64,000 nt of DNA from Oreohelix idahoensis (Eukaryota > Mollusca > Gastropoda > Stylommatophora > Oreohelicidae). Location: assembly GCA_024509875.1 (NCBI GenBank), contig JAMPIV010017762.1, positions 124,001-188,000 of the forward strand, given 5' to 3'. The notes beneath the pieces are model-generated. The model was given only the letters and a program-made list of their open reading frames with translations. It did no database searches and had not been told where the DNA came from. Both the position numbers and the translations under genes were made by a program. Positions 20,185 through 31,128 of this stretch are shown one piece after another. Each line of letters opens with the position of its first letter. Positions within the stretch are counted from its first letter, which is position 1.

Positions 20185-20437
20185 GTCAAGGTAGTCTCAT
20201 AGCAGATACTGCTGTAGGGGAATGAAGTGTTAGAGACTTCACTATACTAGGTCCAGCTTCAAGAGGTGGGGTCACCAATTTCCCTCCTCCTCACTGCCTT
20301 TTCCTTCCCTAACTCAAGTGCAAAGCCAGGTACCCATTTATAGCTGGGTACACTGAAGCATGTCGATACCGTGAATCAAACCCGGCACCTCTGACGTTAG
20401 ACCAGCGTTCTAACCACTCTGCCAATCAGACAGAATT
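20185..20437 (-). mobile_element. tRNA-derived SINE, fuller copy
   Basis: The minus strand has TGGCAGAGTGGTTAGAAC (A box region, near 20428) and GGGTTTGATTCACGG (B box, near 20380), followed by a body containing the tract ccatttatagctgggtac. The tail reaches about 20185. The same head is truncated at 4479-4516, and part of the tail (atagcagatact...gttagagactt) recurs at 57035-57105. Confidence 0.75.
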
Positions 20438-21026
20438 CTATAAATAAAAGATATAAATAAAGAAAGATACTGAGCGTGGTTCAAAACTTGAGATAAATCT
20501 GCCTATATTTAATAATTGTAAACACTTTGCTCATTTCAATGTCACAACAAAAATAAAACAGAAATCTTCAAGTTTGGGCTTCAGTATTGTTTATTCTGCT
20601 CATCCTATGATCAAACTGTGTCACTGTAACAAATAACATATAATTCAAACAATCAATCAATACCCTTTAGCTCCCCAAGGAGCACAGGCCTTCCACGAAC
20701 ACATGCTATGTCCTCCTGTTGCGTACCATCAGTTCAAGGTCTTTCCTTGTCATCCTCACCATTTTCATTTCCTTGAACACCTGATCGCTAGCGCAGTGTG
20801 GTAAACATTACACCAGCGCTGCTCCCTATGCTCCACTTAAAACTGGTACCACTCTCTTCAGAATGCACTTTAGAAGCACACCTCAACGCAATAGTACAAT
20901 TAAAACCAAAGAATAGTTAAACCTTCCTAAAACGATTCACACTAAAGCCGACTTGCACTACGTTCTTATTTATATAAACATTTATGTAAGGCAGTTACGC
21001 CATCAAAAAAAGTTTCGTGTTCCACT
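20438..21026 (-). mobile_element. LINE-A 3' end plus attached unknown sequence (copy 2)
   Basis: Second copy of 4517-5128, almost identical apart from a few substitutions and a short insertion (ttagaag near 20869). The LINE-A C-terminal codons lie near 20780-20690. Confidence 0.75.
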
Positions 21027-21509
21027 TTTTTTTAAAAATTTCCTCGCATGAGGTTGCATATTTTTTCCTCGCATGAGGTTTCATTAGACCCCGCCCAAAC
21101 CTGGCTCTGGTCAAAACCACATGCCTCAACACAAGAAGACCCAATGACACCATGTGTCATTGTAGTGGTCTTCCGTGTTTTCACACAAAGGACCTCATGA
21201 CTTTTTTTTTTTTATTTTTTTATTCCTCGCATGAGGTTGCATATTTTTTCCTCGCATGAGGTTGCATTTGCCCCACCCATACCCAGCCATGGTCAAGACC
21301 ACATGTCCCAACACAAGAAGATCCAATGACAACATGTGTCATTGTAGAGATCCTCTGTGTTCTCACACTAGGTACCTCATGACATAAATGTCACTACTGG
21401 TCCCTGCGTCTAGACACATGATTGTAGCCAAAGGCCGGATAAGAGCGTTGGGTCTTCACAACATTTATGTAAGGCAGTTACGCCGTCAAAAAAAGTTTCG
21501 TGTTCCACT
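20977..21509. repeat. 50-bp direct repeat flanking a 433-bp insert
   Basis: The 50-bp segments at 20977-21026 and 21460-21509 are identical but for one base. The insert between them consists of two diverged units of about 195 bp, each beginning with paired cctcgcatgaggttgcat blocks (the 12-mer CCTCGCATGAGG is near-palindromic) and each containing cacaagaaga..ccaatgac and catgtgtcattgtag. No ORF. The second 50-mer is followed by a 7-bp hairpin, GTTCCAC/GTGGAAC. Confidence 0.9.
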
Positions 21510-21554
21510 ATGGTGTGGAACACTTAATGACTTTGTAAAATTAACAGTATACAA

Positions 21555-21903
21555 TTAAAAGAAGATTGCAAAACGTCCTACACTGATGTAAGATACCAGA
21601 ATAGCTTTTAAATATTATAATAATTAAAGTAATTTAGATAAATGTATAAAGAAAAACTTGATAACTATTTATGTTCTTTAAAATTTGCTAACCGTTATAA
21701 AGTCTACTTTCTTACAATAAGATTTATTGTAGATTTGGTTTATTTTAATATAGTTTAGTAAATTTAGTTAATTAAAATATTTTGAAAAAGGGGTATAATC
21801 CCGTCATTCAAAGTGGGATAATCAATTATATTTATTAAAGGGATATAATTCAAATTGGGTTTTCGTTCTATATCCCTTTGATTGTTATTTAAAAGGATAC
21901 ATT
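21555..21903. repeat. Unknown repeat X, copy 2
   Basis: Second copy of 13671-14019, same length, with the same hairpin (AAAGGGATATA / TATATCCCTTT) and the same junction to LINE endonuclease sequence. Confidence 0.85.
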
Positions 21904-21974
21904 ATGGGTAAGTGGTCTGAGCTGGAGTCATTCAGTACTTCCCATTTAGCAGAGGCTAGGTTTGGTTTTATAAT
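21904..21974 (-). pseudogene. Short LINE family N endonuclease fragment
   Basis: 71 bp aligned with 10772-10842 and with 14020-14090. It is cut at 21974 by sequence starting CAGGGTTTACAAC. Confidence 0.8.
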
Positions 21975-22070
21975 CAGGGTTTACAACAAATTTCTTCAAG
22001 CATTTTCCAGGCTCTTTCCAAGTTTTTCCAGGTCCAGCATGTGATTTTCAAGCATGGGAAACTCTTATTT
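21975..22070 (+). mobile_element. Possible hAT-type terminus
   Basis: Begins CAGGGTTTACAAC and continues with repeated ttttccaggctctttcc and tttttccaggtcc tracts, a composition common at hAT-like termini. No partner terminus was found. Confidence 0.35.
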
Positions 22071-22476
22071 TCCTCATCTAATTTTCTCAGATATAATTAT
22101 CACTTTGCTGACCAGCAATCCGGAGCATTACCGTCTTCCATTACCAAGGTTGTTTGCAGATTTCTTTAAAAAGAACTGTTTTTTTTTTTTTAATTCATAA
22201 AAGATTGAAAAACAGACATCTTTTCCCAGTTTTTAGTGAATTTGTTCAACGTCAGCGCAATAAAATGTTAGTGACATGGATGGTAATGAATAAAATAAGC
22301 TTGATTGACGTATTGATTTAACGATTAACCACGTATATCAACATAAAAGGCTAATAAAATTGTGAATAAAATGCCCCCCAAAAAACTGATTTTTCGTGTT
22401 TGTCTTTTTTGAATGTATTCTGTGCCTGTGGCATCTGACAATGAGCGTTTGTAAATGTTTGAGTAGTTAAGTACCT

Positions 22477-23564
22477 CTAGTTGAAGTCTGAGCTGCTTTT
22501 TTCATTAACTGGGGTTGAAGTTGTAGCTGTAGGTCTCTGCAAGAGTCTTTGTCTGGATCGTTGGTAATCCTTGACTGTGTGGTATAACTTGAAGCAGGGT
22601 ATCAGGCATAGAAGTACATTGCAATCTGGGCAGTACATGCAAGTCTGGCTTCTGTTCCCTGCAGCCTTACACACTTTACAGTCTGGTTTGTACCTTGCCC
22701 TTTCATATTTATCAATGAAGTGGCGATCAGTAAGTCGTGTTGTTGTCACTTGTGGTTTTGAAGGTGTCACATTGCATCAAAGAATAGCAGGTTCAATTAG
22801 AGCGTGACTGACATCCTGCCTGAACTTCTTTGCTGTGATCTTTTTTGTAGAGTTGGCAGTGTTGTAGGTTATGTGCCCATTGACCAGGGCAGTTTCAACT
22901 AAGAAATGATATAAAAATAGGATCTGTGTGGGTAGGGGTAGCTTGCACCTAGTTGGCTGAAGTGGTCGACACCTCCCAAACTTTTGCTGTATTTCTCTGC
23001 AAGCACTGGCTTCTGAATTGTTCTGCCCTAACGAATTTGTCTTTCTAACTGTCTTGTTTATATTATCATTGGAGTGAACAGTAGATATAAGTTTAAATCT
23101 TTTCGTATCATGCTAGGTGACTGTCGGCATGCCTTATTTTCTGTCGCACAAAACACAGGATGATTTGTCTTTTTCAATTTGAGTTGTTTTTTCTTCAGTG
23201 CTACAGGAAAATGCTTCCTATTTTCAGCTACTGTTCCAAATGCACCAACCTCAATTTCAGGTCTTGAAATAAAGCTGAAGGCTGAATAAAAACTACCACA
23301 GAAGAGAATATATCCCTTGTTGCGGATGAAATTTGAATTAAAACTATGGTGACTTTTCACTGAAAAAAGAGTCCAAATAATCTCAGCTCTGAGAGTTTCT
23401 TCCTTGGTCACAAATGATGTCGCATCTGTAGGTCTCCTAGTAGTGTTAGACGTTTTTGACGTGTCCAAGGGAGTAGTGTTAGATGGTTTTGATGTTTCTG
23501 AGGGAAAAACTGCTCCTTTGGGTTGTGTTCTTTTTTGTTTAAAAAAAAAAAAAAAAGAACACAC
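22477..23564 (-). pseudogene. piggyBac-like transposase pseudogene
   Basis: Three minus-strand segments are in piggyBac order. The N-terminal part (23564-23058) has RAEIIWTLFSVKSHHSFNSN and GAFGTVAENRKHFPVALKKK. The middle part (about 22990-22900, broken) has KYSKSLGGVDHFSQLGASYP, matching the conserved NKYMGGVD-type block after the DDE core. The C-terminal part (22770-22477) has the cysteine-rich domain: CKVC...CMYCPDC...CLIPC...YHT. Family members cut and paste at TTAA. Multiple frameshifts and the loss of most of the DDE core make it dead. No TTAA-flanked termini were identified. Confidence 0.75.
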
Positions 23565-24259
23565 AAATAACTTATGAGTAGGCCTAAGCTATGTATATTT
23601 ACCAAGTCAAAGTTTTAAATGCATGAATAATATAGTCAAACAATATTTAACTAGAACAAAAGTTAATATATAGTAATTGGGAGGGTGAAGGTGAAGGTAT
23701 GATGATATCCTTATAACACTTATGATAAGTGAAAATCTATTAAATGGAAACATCAGGCCTTTACACACACACCCATTCCCCATCTTTACTATTTTTGTTT
23801 GATTTTTTTGTTGGGGTTTGTTTTGTTTTATCATTTCTGTTTGTTTGAATAAAAAAAAAAATTTTAAAAATAATTTTTTAAATTTTATATAACATAGGCG
23901 TATGCACAAAATTGGTAATTTTCATTTATCCTAATTACAGTGATTTGACAGATGTGATGCCACTTTCATGTATCGGCGGTTATTCATGTTATCTGGAATT
24001 GAAAACATGTAGGCCTAGGCATATCCCATACATGCCACACCTCAGAGATGAAAAACCTGTACAAAAAATCCAAAACCCTGTACAAAGACTGGGGGGAAAA
24101 AACATATCAAAAGAGTTAATTCGTGTAAAACTATTTTCAATTACAGTGGGCTGCATTATAAATGAGGCATGGAGACTTTGCCTTTTAGCAGGTCTTCACT
24201 TATTAAAAACCCAAACAATGAATGTCTGAGTTTATTTTACACTGTAAAAATAATGTGAT
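23565..24259. other. No recognisable feature
   Basis: Left flank of the LTR retrotransposon, AT-rich with homopolymer runs near 23546 and 23850-23880. No gene seen. Confidence 0.6.
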
Positions 24260-25084
24260 TGTTACGGTAGTTTTATTGATATCGTCTGCTAGAATTAGCA
24301 GTGCACATCTTTAAGGTCAATAGAATTAATATAAAGTGATTTATACTCCACGGAGTAATGAACGCGAAATACACGGTCAAATTATGACGTGTATGCGGTC
24401 GACTTGGTTACGGGACCCTTATTACATTGTCCGTCGAGCCGTGAAGTTGTGTTTTTACCTCCTTCCATAATTGGGCTTGTTAATAGCCATACTGCTGTAA
24501 CTTAATCTAAGGACTCAGGGTCAATACAGATAAGGATATATCTAAATGAATTCATAAAGGTTTGCGAGTAACCTGTGAAGGAAGGATCTTTTATAAATAA
24601 TTTGATTATATTTGTCAAGACATCATGCGCTCATTTCTGGCTGTATGGAACCCAGCAGCGCATGTACAAAGCCATGATGGTCTGTCGACCTGAATGTAGT
24701 AATTGACACGGACGGACCTGAATATTATGCACGTAATTTCTAATGAACTATATATGAATGTATACCTATGTGAACTCTTCGTGCGTCAACATGTAATAAA
24801 TATTGGACTCTAATCGAAGACTTACCCACATTACTTTGATTACGTTTGATTGCTTCAACTTGCATTATTGATTGTCCTTTGACCTGATGAACTCTTCTTT
24901 ATAGGAAGTTTATATTAATAATGAATCAGTTCGTACGGAACCGAGGTTTGCTTGGACACTTATTAATCAACAACAAAACTTTGTGTCGACCTCAACTGAG
25001 ATAATGATAGATAAGCAAGCATACAAGCTAAACTAATAATAATCGAACGAAGGACACCCCAACACCAGCGACACCCACGCAACA
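24260..25084 (+). repeat. 5' LTR
   Basis: 825 bp, TG...CA. A poly(A) signal AATAAA lies at 24795-24800. It differs from the 3' LTR by about a dozen substitutions and lacks an 18-bp tract (aaggtcacgcttcgtgac) present there at about 33689-33706. Confidence 0.93.
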
Positions 25085-25085
25085 A

Positions 25086-25103
25086 TGGTGCCCAGTGTGA
25101 TGT
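25086..25103 (+). promoter_or_regulatory. Putative primer-binding site
   Basis: TGGTGCCCAGTGTGATGT begins one base after the 5' LTR, the position and TGG start expected of a tRNA primer-binding site. The primer tRNA was not identified. Confidence 0.6.
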
Positions 25104-26744
25104 GGAACTGGAATTTAATTGTCAAAATACTCAAAGATTATCGAGTTGAAAGAAATAAATTTCCTTCGAGCGAAATGGACACTTTTTGTATCTACACCGA
25201 TGACGTCACACACCCTTGACAACAGGATGAATCATCTGTAGCGATGGCAGCCGCCGTTCAACGTCTTTGAAGAAAAGAATTTATAAACGCTTAATCGAAC
25301 ATTGGAAACTAGATTCAATCAGCATGGTCATGAAATATAGGTTCTACTGTCCGTTGGCGAAGCAAGCATTGTATGAATCCATCGAGGCAAAAAGCTAAGT
25401 AATTGTTTTGCTGTACGCTGTCATGTCCATTTTTGCTATTTCGCCAGCATGTGTTTTTTTTTGCAAATAAGCGTTGACTGTTGTTTGTGTATATCTATTA
25501 TGTTTTATTTATGTGTTAGCGGGTGGATGGCGAGGGAGCTGAAATCTCTGGAATGTCGCGATCAGCTGACCACAGGGATTTCAGTCGTCTGTTAGGGACT
25601 TATCTAAATGTTGCAATCGGTACGAGAGCCCCCTAACAAATTAACCAGGGAACCGTTCTGCTCGACATTGCATGATTTCGATACTAAGTGTTTTAGCTGT
25701 GCAGTTCTGTGAAATCTGGTGTAATTCTTATGTAATAAGTTTCATTTATATTCATTTTCGTCTACTGTTTGTAATCTTTCATGTTTTTCTCAATCTTACT
25801 TTTGATTATTTGATAATTGATAGAAATATATGTCCGTTATAGAGTCCTGTTGCGTCATCGTTTTATGTATACATGTGTATTACCCTACATTTGGTTACAG
25901 TACTTTGACCTTTTCTGTTAGACTTCCGATTCTTATTTCGATCATGTAATCATATTTTAATGTTTGAATTTGTCAGTTTGTGATGTGCTAATGTTCTGTA
26001 CATTTTAGTTTATTGTTTGTCTTAGTTGTTCATCTCATACATTAATAATATAATAATAGTATTATAATTTGATTAATAATAAGATTATAAATGAATTCTA
26101 ATTAATTTTTAAGAAATTTGATGATGACTCAGGGACGTTGCATCAATTTGCAGTAGTGCTTCAACACACTAGCGATGCACTTTGGATATGATGACTAGGG
26201 CATAATAATATAATATATATTGATAATTGGCACAATGGGCTAATCACCTGTTTGCCAAGTCACTTCGATTACATGTCCTGCCCATGGGCCTTGTGCACTT
26301 TGGTCCCCTCTACACTCCGTTTCACGGGGTAGAAGAGGGTACGATTATGAGATGAGATGAGATATTGATAATTAAATATAAATTTATGGTCTGCTTTGAA
26401 TACGACAGACATATTAGATGTTAATTAGGACACTTTCCCAGTACTAAAAGGGTGACTTAGCACATACCATTGATTGAATGACATACTTATATAGGGATAA
26501 TACCCAGCATTATTAAATACTGATATTAGATGCATGATATAAATTCAGCATCATAGATTAATAAGGGTATAATACATTGGTATAATGTAATCTGTGAACA
26601 TTATTGATCTAAATTATTAGGTTACAAATTAGTTGTGGGACATACAACTAATAGTATTATAATATTATAGTTGGTTATATTGATTAACCATACTTAATGA
26701 ATATATATGTTGAGTTGACTTGGAGAGTCACATATACAGTTACA
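25104..26744 (+). other. Long leader of the LTR element
   Basis: 1.6 kb without coding sequence between the primer-binding site and gag. It contains a repeat at 26228-26370 resembling part of 57950-58030 (gggctaatcacctgtttgcc), followed by a short GAGAT-type tail. Confidence 0.5.
26228..26370 (+). repeat. SINE-like fragment
   Basis: The tract gggctaatcacctgtttgcc..gtcacttcgattac is shared with the minus strand at 57950-58010. The segment ends in tandem gagat/gatga units, like a short-repeat SINE tail. Confidence 0.4.
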
Positions 26745-28271
26745 ATGTCTAATTTAGAGGAAATGATAGCGAATCTACGGAAAAAGGGTTTTGATGATAA
26801 ACGTTTAAAAATAATGGCCATACCAGTAATGGCTGCAGAAAATTTGTCTGACAGGGGTAAATTACCTAGTGACGAGGAAGTGAAAGCTGAAGCAAGATCT
26901 ATTGAAGAGTTAGAAAAAAATAATAATGGATGTACATTAGAGGATGAGAAATTACTACATCGTTTAAAAAGTTTTAATTTCCAGGATTTGCAGAATAAAA
27001 AGCATATTACTGATTTAAATAATTTCTCAAAGGAACAGGCGGTTGTTCAAAACAGAACACCGGTTAAAGACAATTTTGTCGATATTAGAAAGGTAGATAA
27101 TACGTCTAGGTCAGACATAATGTCTTTTCTGAGGAATCTCTTCCAAGAAGGAATTAATGATGATTTCCAGGGCCAATACCTTGAAGATTTTGTATTACAT
27201 AAATTTGTATGTCGTACGGCATTCGATTTAACAAATTTTGTGGATAGTAATTTTCATTCTGTCCCACATATGATAATGGCTAGGGACATAGCGGACTTAC
27301 TAGGTGGAGTGTTTCGTACTTTCGTGGAACGGTACACACACGTCCAACATGGTTCAATAATGAATAACATTCATAATGCTATTCTCTGCGACAATGATCA
27401 TGATCAACAAATGCACAATACACTGAATGATGAGGAAAGAGTGACAATTTTAGAAACCATTGATGAGAAAAGAGAAGAAGAATTATTAGAGATTATTGCC
27501 AGTCAAAAAAAGACTATAAGTGACTTGCGAAAGGAGGCGAGTGTACTGAAGTTTGAAACCAACACTGATAATTCGAGATTAAATACACGGGAAGTGGAAC
27601 TTGCAAATCAAGAAGTAAAATTCCTTCAGGTTCAAACAGAAAGTTTGAATAATAATTTGTCGGTGCTGATAGTGGATCTTACTAAATGTCGTAGTCAGAA
27701 GAAAGAATTAGAAGCCTCATTAGAATCCACCATTGAAAAAAATAAAGCGTTGGAGTCTGAGGTTAAGAAACTTGCATTGAAAATTTCACAAGATAATGCC
27801 TCATCCTACCAAAGAAAACTTCATACACAGAGTGCGCACATTCAGTCGTTATTATCTGAAGTTGGTCGACTGAAAACAAATGAACAAACAAATATAGCTT
27901 TGAAAATAGAAAATCACACACAATATGTTAATATTCAAGAGCTTACTTCAGAAGTAGCTCGATTACAATCAATTAATAAAATAGCAGATAATAAGATTGA
28001 TACTGCGTTAAGATCACATGGTCATACAGACCAGGCCATCCAATGTGAGTTGATTCTCACTGATGATGTGCAGTTAGGATCTCTTTATTATGATGAGGAA
28101 CAATATAAACAGTTCTGTCTAAATAGGGGCATTAAAACAAAGATTGAAATAGAAAAAATGGAAAATGAGATTGTATCATTTGATGACAATGATATAATGG
28201 ATGTATTTCTTACAGATAATGATAAATTTTATGAATTTTATCTTAGACAGGAAAAAAAAGCTGGACGATGA
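26745..28271 (+). CDS. LTR-retrotransposon Gag, N-terminal and coiled-coil part
   Basis: I prefer the ATG at 26745 (A at -3), which starts MSNLEEMIANLRKKGFDDKR; the same frame is open back to 26697. Residues about 1-110 are charged. Residues about 120-230 are a mixed, folded-looking region (SDIMSFLRNLFQEGI, HMIMARDIADLLGGVFRTF) that could be a capsid-like domain, although I cannot match it to a known capsid family. From about 230 to 430 there is a long heptad-rich coiled coil. No zinc knuckle is present. The frame ends at 28271, just after a run of eight A (28252-28259), while the coiled coil continues in the +1 frame. The role as structural Gag is inferred from position after the 5' LTR and leader. 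Confidence 0.7.
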   Translation: MSNLEEMIANLRKKGFDDKRLKIMAIPVMAAENLSDRGKLPSDEEVKAEARSIEELEKNNNGCTLEDEKLLHRLKSFNFQDLQNKKHITDLNNFSKEQAVVQNRTPVKDNFVDIRKVDNTSRSDIMSFLRNLFQEGINDDFQGQYLEDFVLHKFVCRTAFDLTNFVDSNFHSVPHMIMARDIADLLGGVFRTFVERYTHVQHGSIMNNIHNAILCDNDHDQQMHNTLNDEERVTILETIDEKREEELLEIIASQKKTISDLRKEASVLKFETNTDNSRLNTREVELANQEVKFLQVQTESLNNNLSVLIVDLTKCRSQKKELEASLESTIEKNKALESEVKKLALKISQDNASSYQRKLHTQSAHIQSLLSEVGRLKTNEQTNIALKIENHTQYVNIQELTSEVARLQSINKIADNKIDTALRSHGHTDQAIQCELILTDDVQLGSLYYDEEQYKQFCLNRGIKTKIEIEKMENEIVSFDDNDIMDVFLTDNDKFYEFYLRQEKKAGR

Positions 28272-28608
28272 GGTAACCTCATTGAAACTGATGCTGAATG
28301 AACAGATAAATAAAGTGAAATCTTCCACGTGTGACTTGGTATTATTACGTGAAGATAATAAGAAACTTATGATTGATTCCCATGGTAGTAATGAAACACA
28401 TAAGAAATTATCTGATGAAGGGCAATCAGAAAACGTAGAAGATAATACAGAATCGGGTATTAGTGTTTCTGTTTCCACCTCGACTGACGATTGTTTCATT
28501 GATGACAGGGTGACTGCATTAGAGACGTTACTCCTAGCTGAGAAACATAGATATGCTGACCTGGACAAAGAAACACGACACAGATCTATGAACTGTCAAC
28601 AGCATTGA
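28201..28608 (+). pseudogene. Gag continuation in the +1 frame
   Basis: After the A8 run at 28252-28259 the reading continues as LDRKKKLDDEVTSLKLMLNE, again coiled-coil, with no break in character. The frame ends at 28608 and sense resumes in the original frame (LSTALITLDSLREKEKN). The two shifts (+1 then -1) compensate each other. They may be indels in a decaying copy, or the first could be a slippery-site frameshift. The second has no homopolymer, which favours decay. Confidence 0.6.
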
Positions 28609-29555
28609 TCACACTCGATTCTTTAAGGGAAAAGGAGAAGAATATTAACACTAACCTGGATAAAATAAATAAGAAACAAAGGCAGGATATTACTTTCCTG
28701 ACTGCTGAAAGTAAGAATTTAAGAAATAGGGTTGATTGTCTACTCGATGTACTGACAGGTAAAAATATATCGATGGATGACAGAGAGGATCGACGTATTT
28801 TACGACATGCAGTCAGTACTAAGTGCGATACTAAGGGGTCTACACACCCAGTGAGGATTATTAGATCATTCCGGGGGAAATATACTTTCCCTCGACAAGA
28901 TACTACTGCTAATTCTGAAAATAGATGTTGGCGACAGGATCAGGATACAACTGATCCAAAGAAAACTTTTGATGTTGTCGACATTAAAAAGGAGAGTACT
29001 AAGAGGTGTAATAAGTTGAAAAATAATGTTAAGGTTAGGAGGAACTTGGATAAGAAGGTTAAGACAAATAAGTCTGACAGCAAAGTTTTTGCTTTGCCCA
29101 GCCAAGAGATGTCAAAGACATGTATGAAACCTACTACCTTTAGTAATGATAGGTATTACCCTAAGTTCAGTCAAGATGATACGTCATCCATTAAAAATAC
29201 ATTGTCTATGGTGAAGGGGAAATTTAATTCGACAGGGAATACATATCGTCATTGTTCACAGTTTCGTTACAATGATATTACTTACATTGGTAAAGGTGCA
29301 TATTCTCGCACCGTGTTAGTGCGCAATCTGCCATGTGACGTTACATGGCAGGCACTTAGCAATTTCTTCAATTATACTGCAGACGTTAAGTTTGTGCGTC
29401 TGTTGGCACCTACCAACAACAGGTATGGTGAAGCTATGGTTACATTTTGTAACAATAGAGACGCTCGTTTGGTTATCGAGCGTGATAATGGTGTTTATTT
29501 TCATCACCATTCACTAAAGTTACAACTAGTACCTGATTCTGCGTCACGCAGATAA
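28605..29555 (+). CDS. Gag C-terminal part with quasi-RRM RNA-binding domain
   Basis: This 316-residue frame begins in coiled coil, passes a basic linker (residues about 60-220, many K/R/T/S) and ends in a single RRM at residues about 233-313. RNP2 is TVLVRNLP, helix 1 contains TWQALSNFF, and RNP1 is RYGEAMVTF. The GEAxVxF form of RNP1, without the two stacking aromatics, and the LP.. FF pattern resemble the quasi-RRMs of hnRNP H/F, ESRP and RBM12 proteins. The frame stops shortly after the domain. Neighbours are the 5' LTR/leader upstream and deleted pol downstream. I infer it binds the element RNA in place of a CCHC knuckle. A homologous domain occurs at 62636-63480. Confidence 0.8.
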   Translation: MITLDSLREKEKNINTNLDKINKKQRQDITFLTAESKNLRNRVDCLLDVLTGKNISMDDREDRRILRHAVSTKCDTKGSTHPVRIIRSFRGKYTFPRQDTTANSENRCWRQDQDTTDPKKTFDVVDIKKESTKRCNKLKNNVKVRRNLDKKVKTNKSDSKVFALPSQEMSKTCMKPTTFSNDRYYPKFSQDDTSSIKNTLSMVKGKFNSTGNTYRHCSQFRYNDITYIGKGAYSRTVLVRNLPCDVTWQALSNFFNYTADVKFVRLLAPTNNRYGEAMVTFCNNRDARLVIERDNGVYFHHHSLKLQLVPDSASRR

Positions 29556-29571
29556 CAGGTTACATTAACAC

Positions 29572-29947
29572 TGTTCGTCACATCTTTGATGACTCAGCAT
29601 AGTCAGTCATCATCATTTTTTTTTCCTATTAATCTATCCAGGCGTATATTAGTGAAAGTAGACTCTTCTATTAGGTGACACTTGTGTTGTCTTATCTACG
29701 ATAACACTTTGTATTTCTGTCTTTATTTGTTTTACCATGCCAACAATAGACAGTAACGTGATTGACTGTCCTAACTATGCTCAGCCAATGCAGCATAAGT
29801 TTCGTATATCGTCTATTTGTCTGTATAAAAGACATGCCGGCGAAGGTAAATTAAACAGACGAATGGGACAAAATTTTTAGAATAATACTAAATATCTTTT
29901 CAAATCCACCAATTTTGAGGTCACCATATACTTTTAAAAGGTTTTAT
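29572..29947. other. Post-gag spacer
   Basis: Short, partly T-rich DNA between the gag stop and the RNase H scrap. No coding sense found; it marks where most of pol was lost. Confidence 0.5.
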
Positions 29948-30068
29948 CTTCGTACAGATGCCAGTAATTACGGTATCGAAGCCATATGATTTCTTCATCG
30001 AAGCTATTCCGGGACAAGAGAATATAATGGCCGACACTCTCTCAAGACATCCTATTGAAGTCGAATAA
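29948..30068 (+). pseudogene. RNase H remnant of deleted pol
   Basis: Two blocks typical of Ty3/gypsy RNase H survive next to each other: an RTDASNYGIEA block (the first catalytic Asp region) and, after an internal deletion and frame change, FIEAIPGQENIMADTLSRHP (the C-terminal block with the final catalytic Asp). Everything between, and all of protease, RT and integrase, is gone. Confidence 0.75.
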
Positions 30069-31128
30069 TTGTCCACAAGTTAAAAGATTCAATAACAAGA
30101 TTGACTCTGAAACTTTCACTTATTCTTGTTACGAAATTGATAAGAACCACCTCCATATGAATGACACTTCAAATACTTGCAGTGAATCAGTCAAGATAAA
30201 CAGTTTTCGAAAGAAGATTGATAGCAAGAGACTTATTTCGATGGTCCTTTTCTAACGTTTGGACTTTGAATAGTGTCCAATCGTGATACAACTCATAACA
30301 GAATGGCCTGGAATATGATATGAATCCAAGCTGGACATATAACGTTATTAACATAAATTGACTAATTCAACATGATGAAAATGTACACTCGATCGAGAAC
30401 AAATAATAGTTGAACATTGTGAAATTTACTCCAATGAAACTTTCTCAAATAAAACTTTCAAAGGACATAACGATGGCTGGATCTTCATGTCCTACATTAT
30501 TAAGTTTAATAACTTATTAAGTTAATAAAGAATATAATAAAAATTGAAGTGTGATTTAAAAAAAAGAAGAAGAAAATGGTATCAAAAGAAAGAAAAGATG
30601 AAGAAAACAAAAAAAAATCACACATGCTCATACTCTAAATATTTTATTTATGAATTTATGATAGATGTTATATGCATTTACTTCAGATGTTCACATGAAA
30701 TGTATGAACATTTTTTTTATTAAGACATTAAGTTAATTATTTAGTAATTACTTGACACATAGTTAAGTTTAACCACACATAACTAAATTAATTTATACTT
30801 TATCTTTTTCTTTACTTGTCCTTACTTCTCATGTCTTTTATTATGACACTACCTCACATTTATTTAATTAGATGTTAATTAATTAATACCCTACATATTT
30901 ATTATGATTAATTAATTTAATTTTAATTAGATAATTTTCTTTACACAACACTTCATTATTCACTCACACAGCCTTTAAGTTTAGTAGATAATTAGTTAGC
31001 GACAGTTGACATACCTTTGTTTAATATAATAATGTTATATGACTTATGTATTATCGACATGACCATGACGCTGTTCCAGACAGAACATCGTAGGCCATAT
31101 GTCAGGTTTTTATTAAATTTTTCATATA
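30069..31128. other. 3' noncoding part of the LTR element
   Basis: Very AT-rich. No ORF, no polypurine tract I could define with confidence. Tandem ttaattaa-type words near 30850-30930. Confidence 0.5.

Noticed and set aside
26697..26744. Upstream ATG at 26697 as the gag start
   Set aside because: In frame, but the intervening residues are hydrophobic and unlike the charged Gag N-terminus; the ATG at 26745 has the better context. Kept as a possibility only.
28252..28259. Programmed -1 frameshift site in gag
   Set aside because: A -1 slip leads to a different frame from the one that continues the coiled coil; +1 or indel is required.
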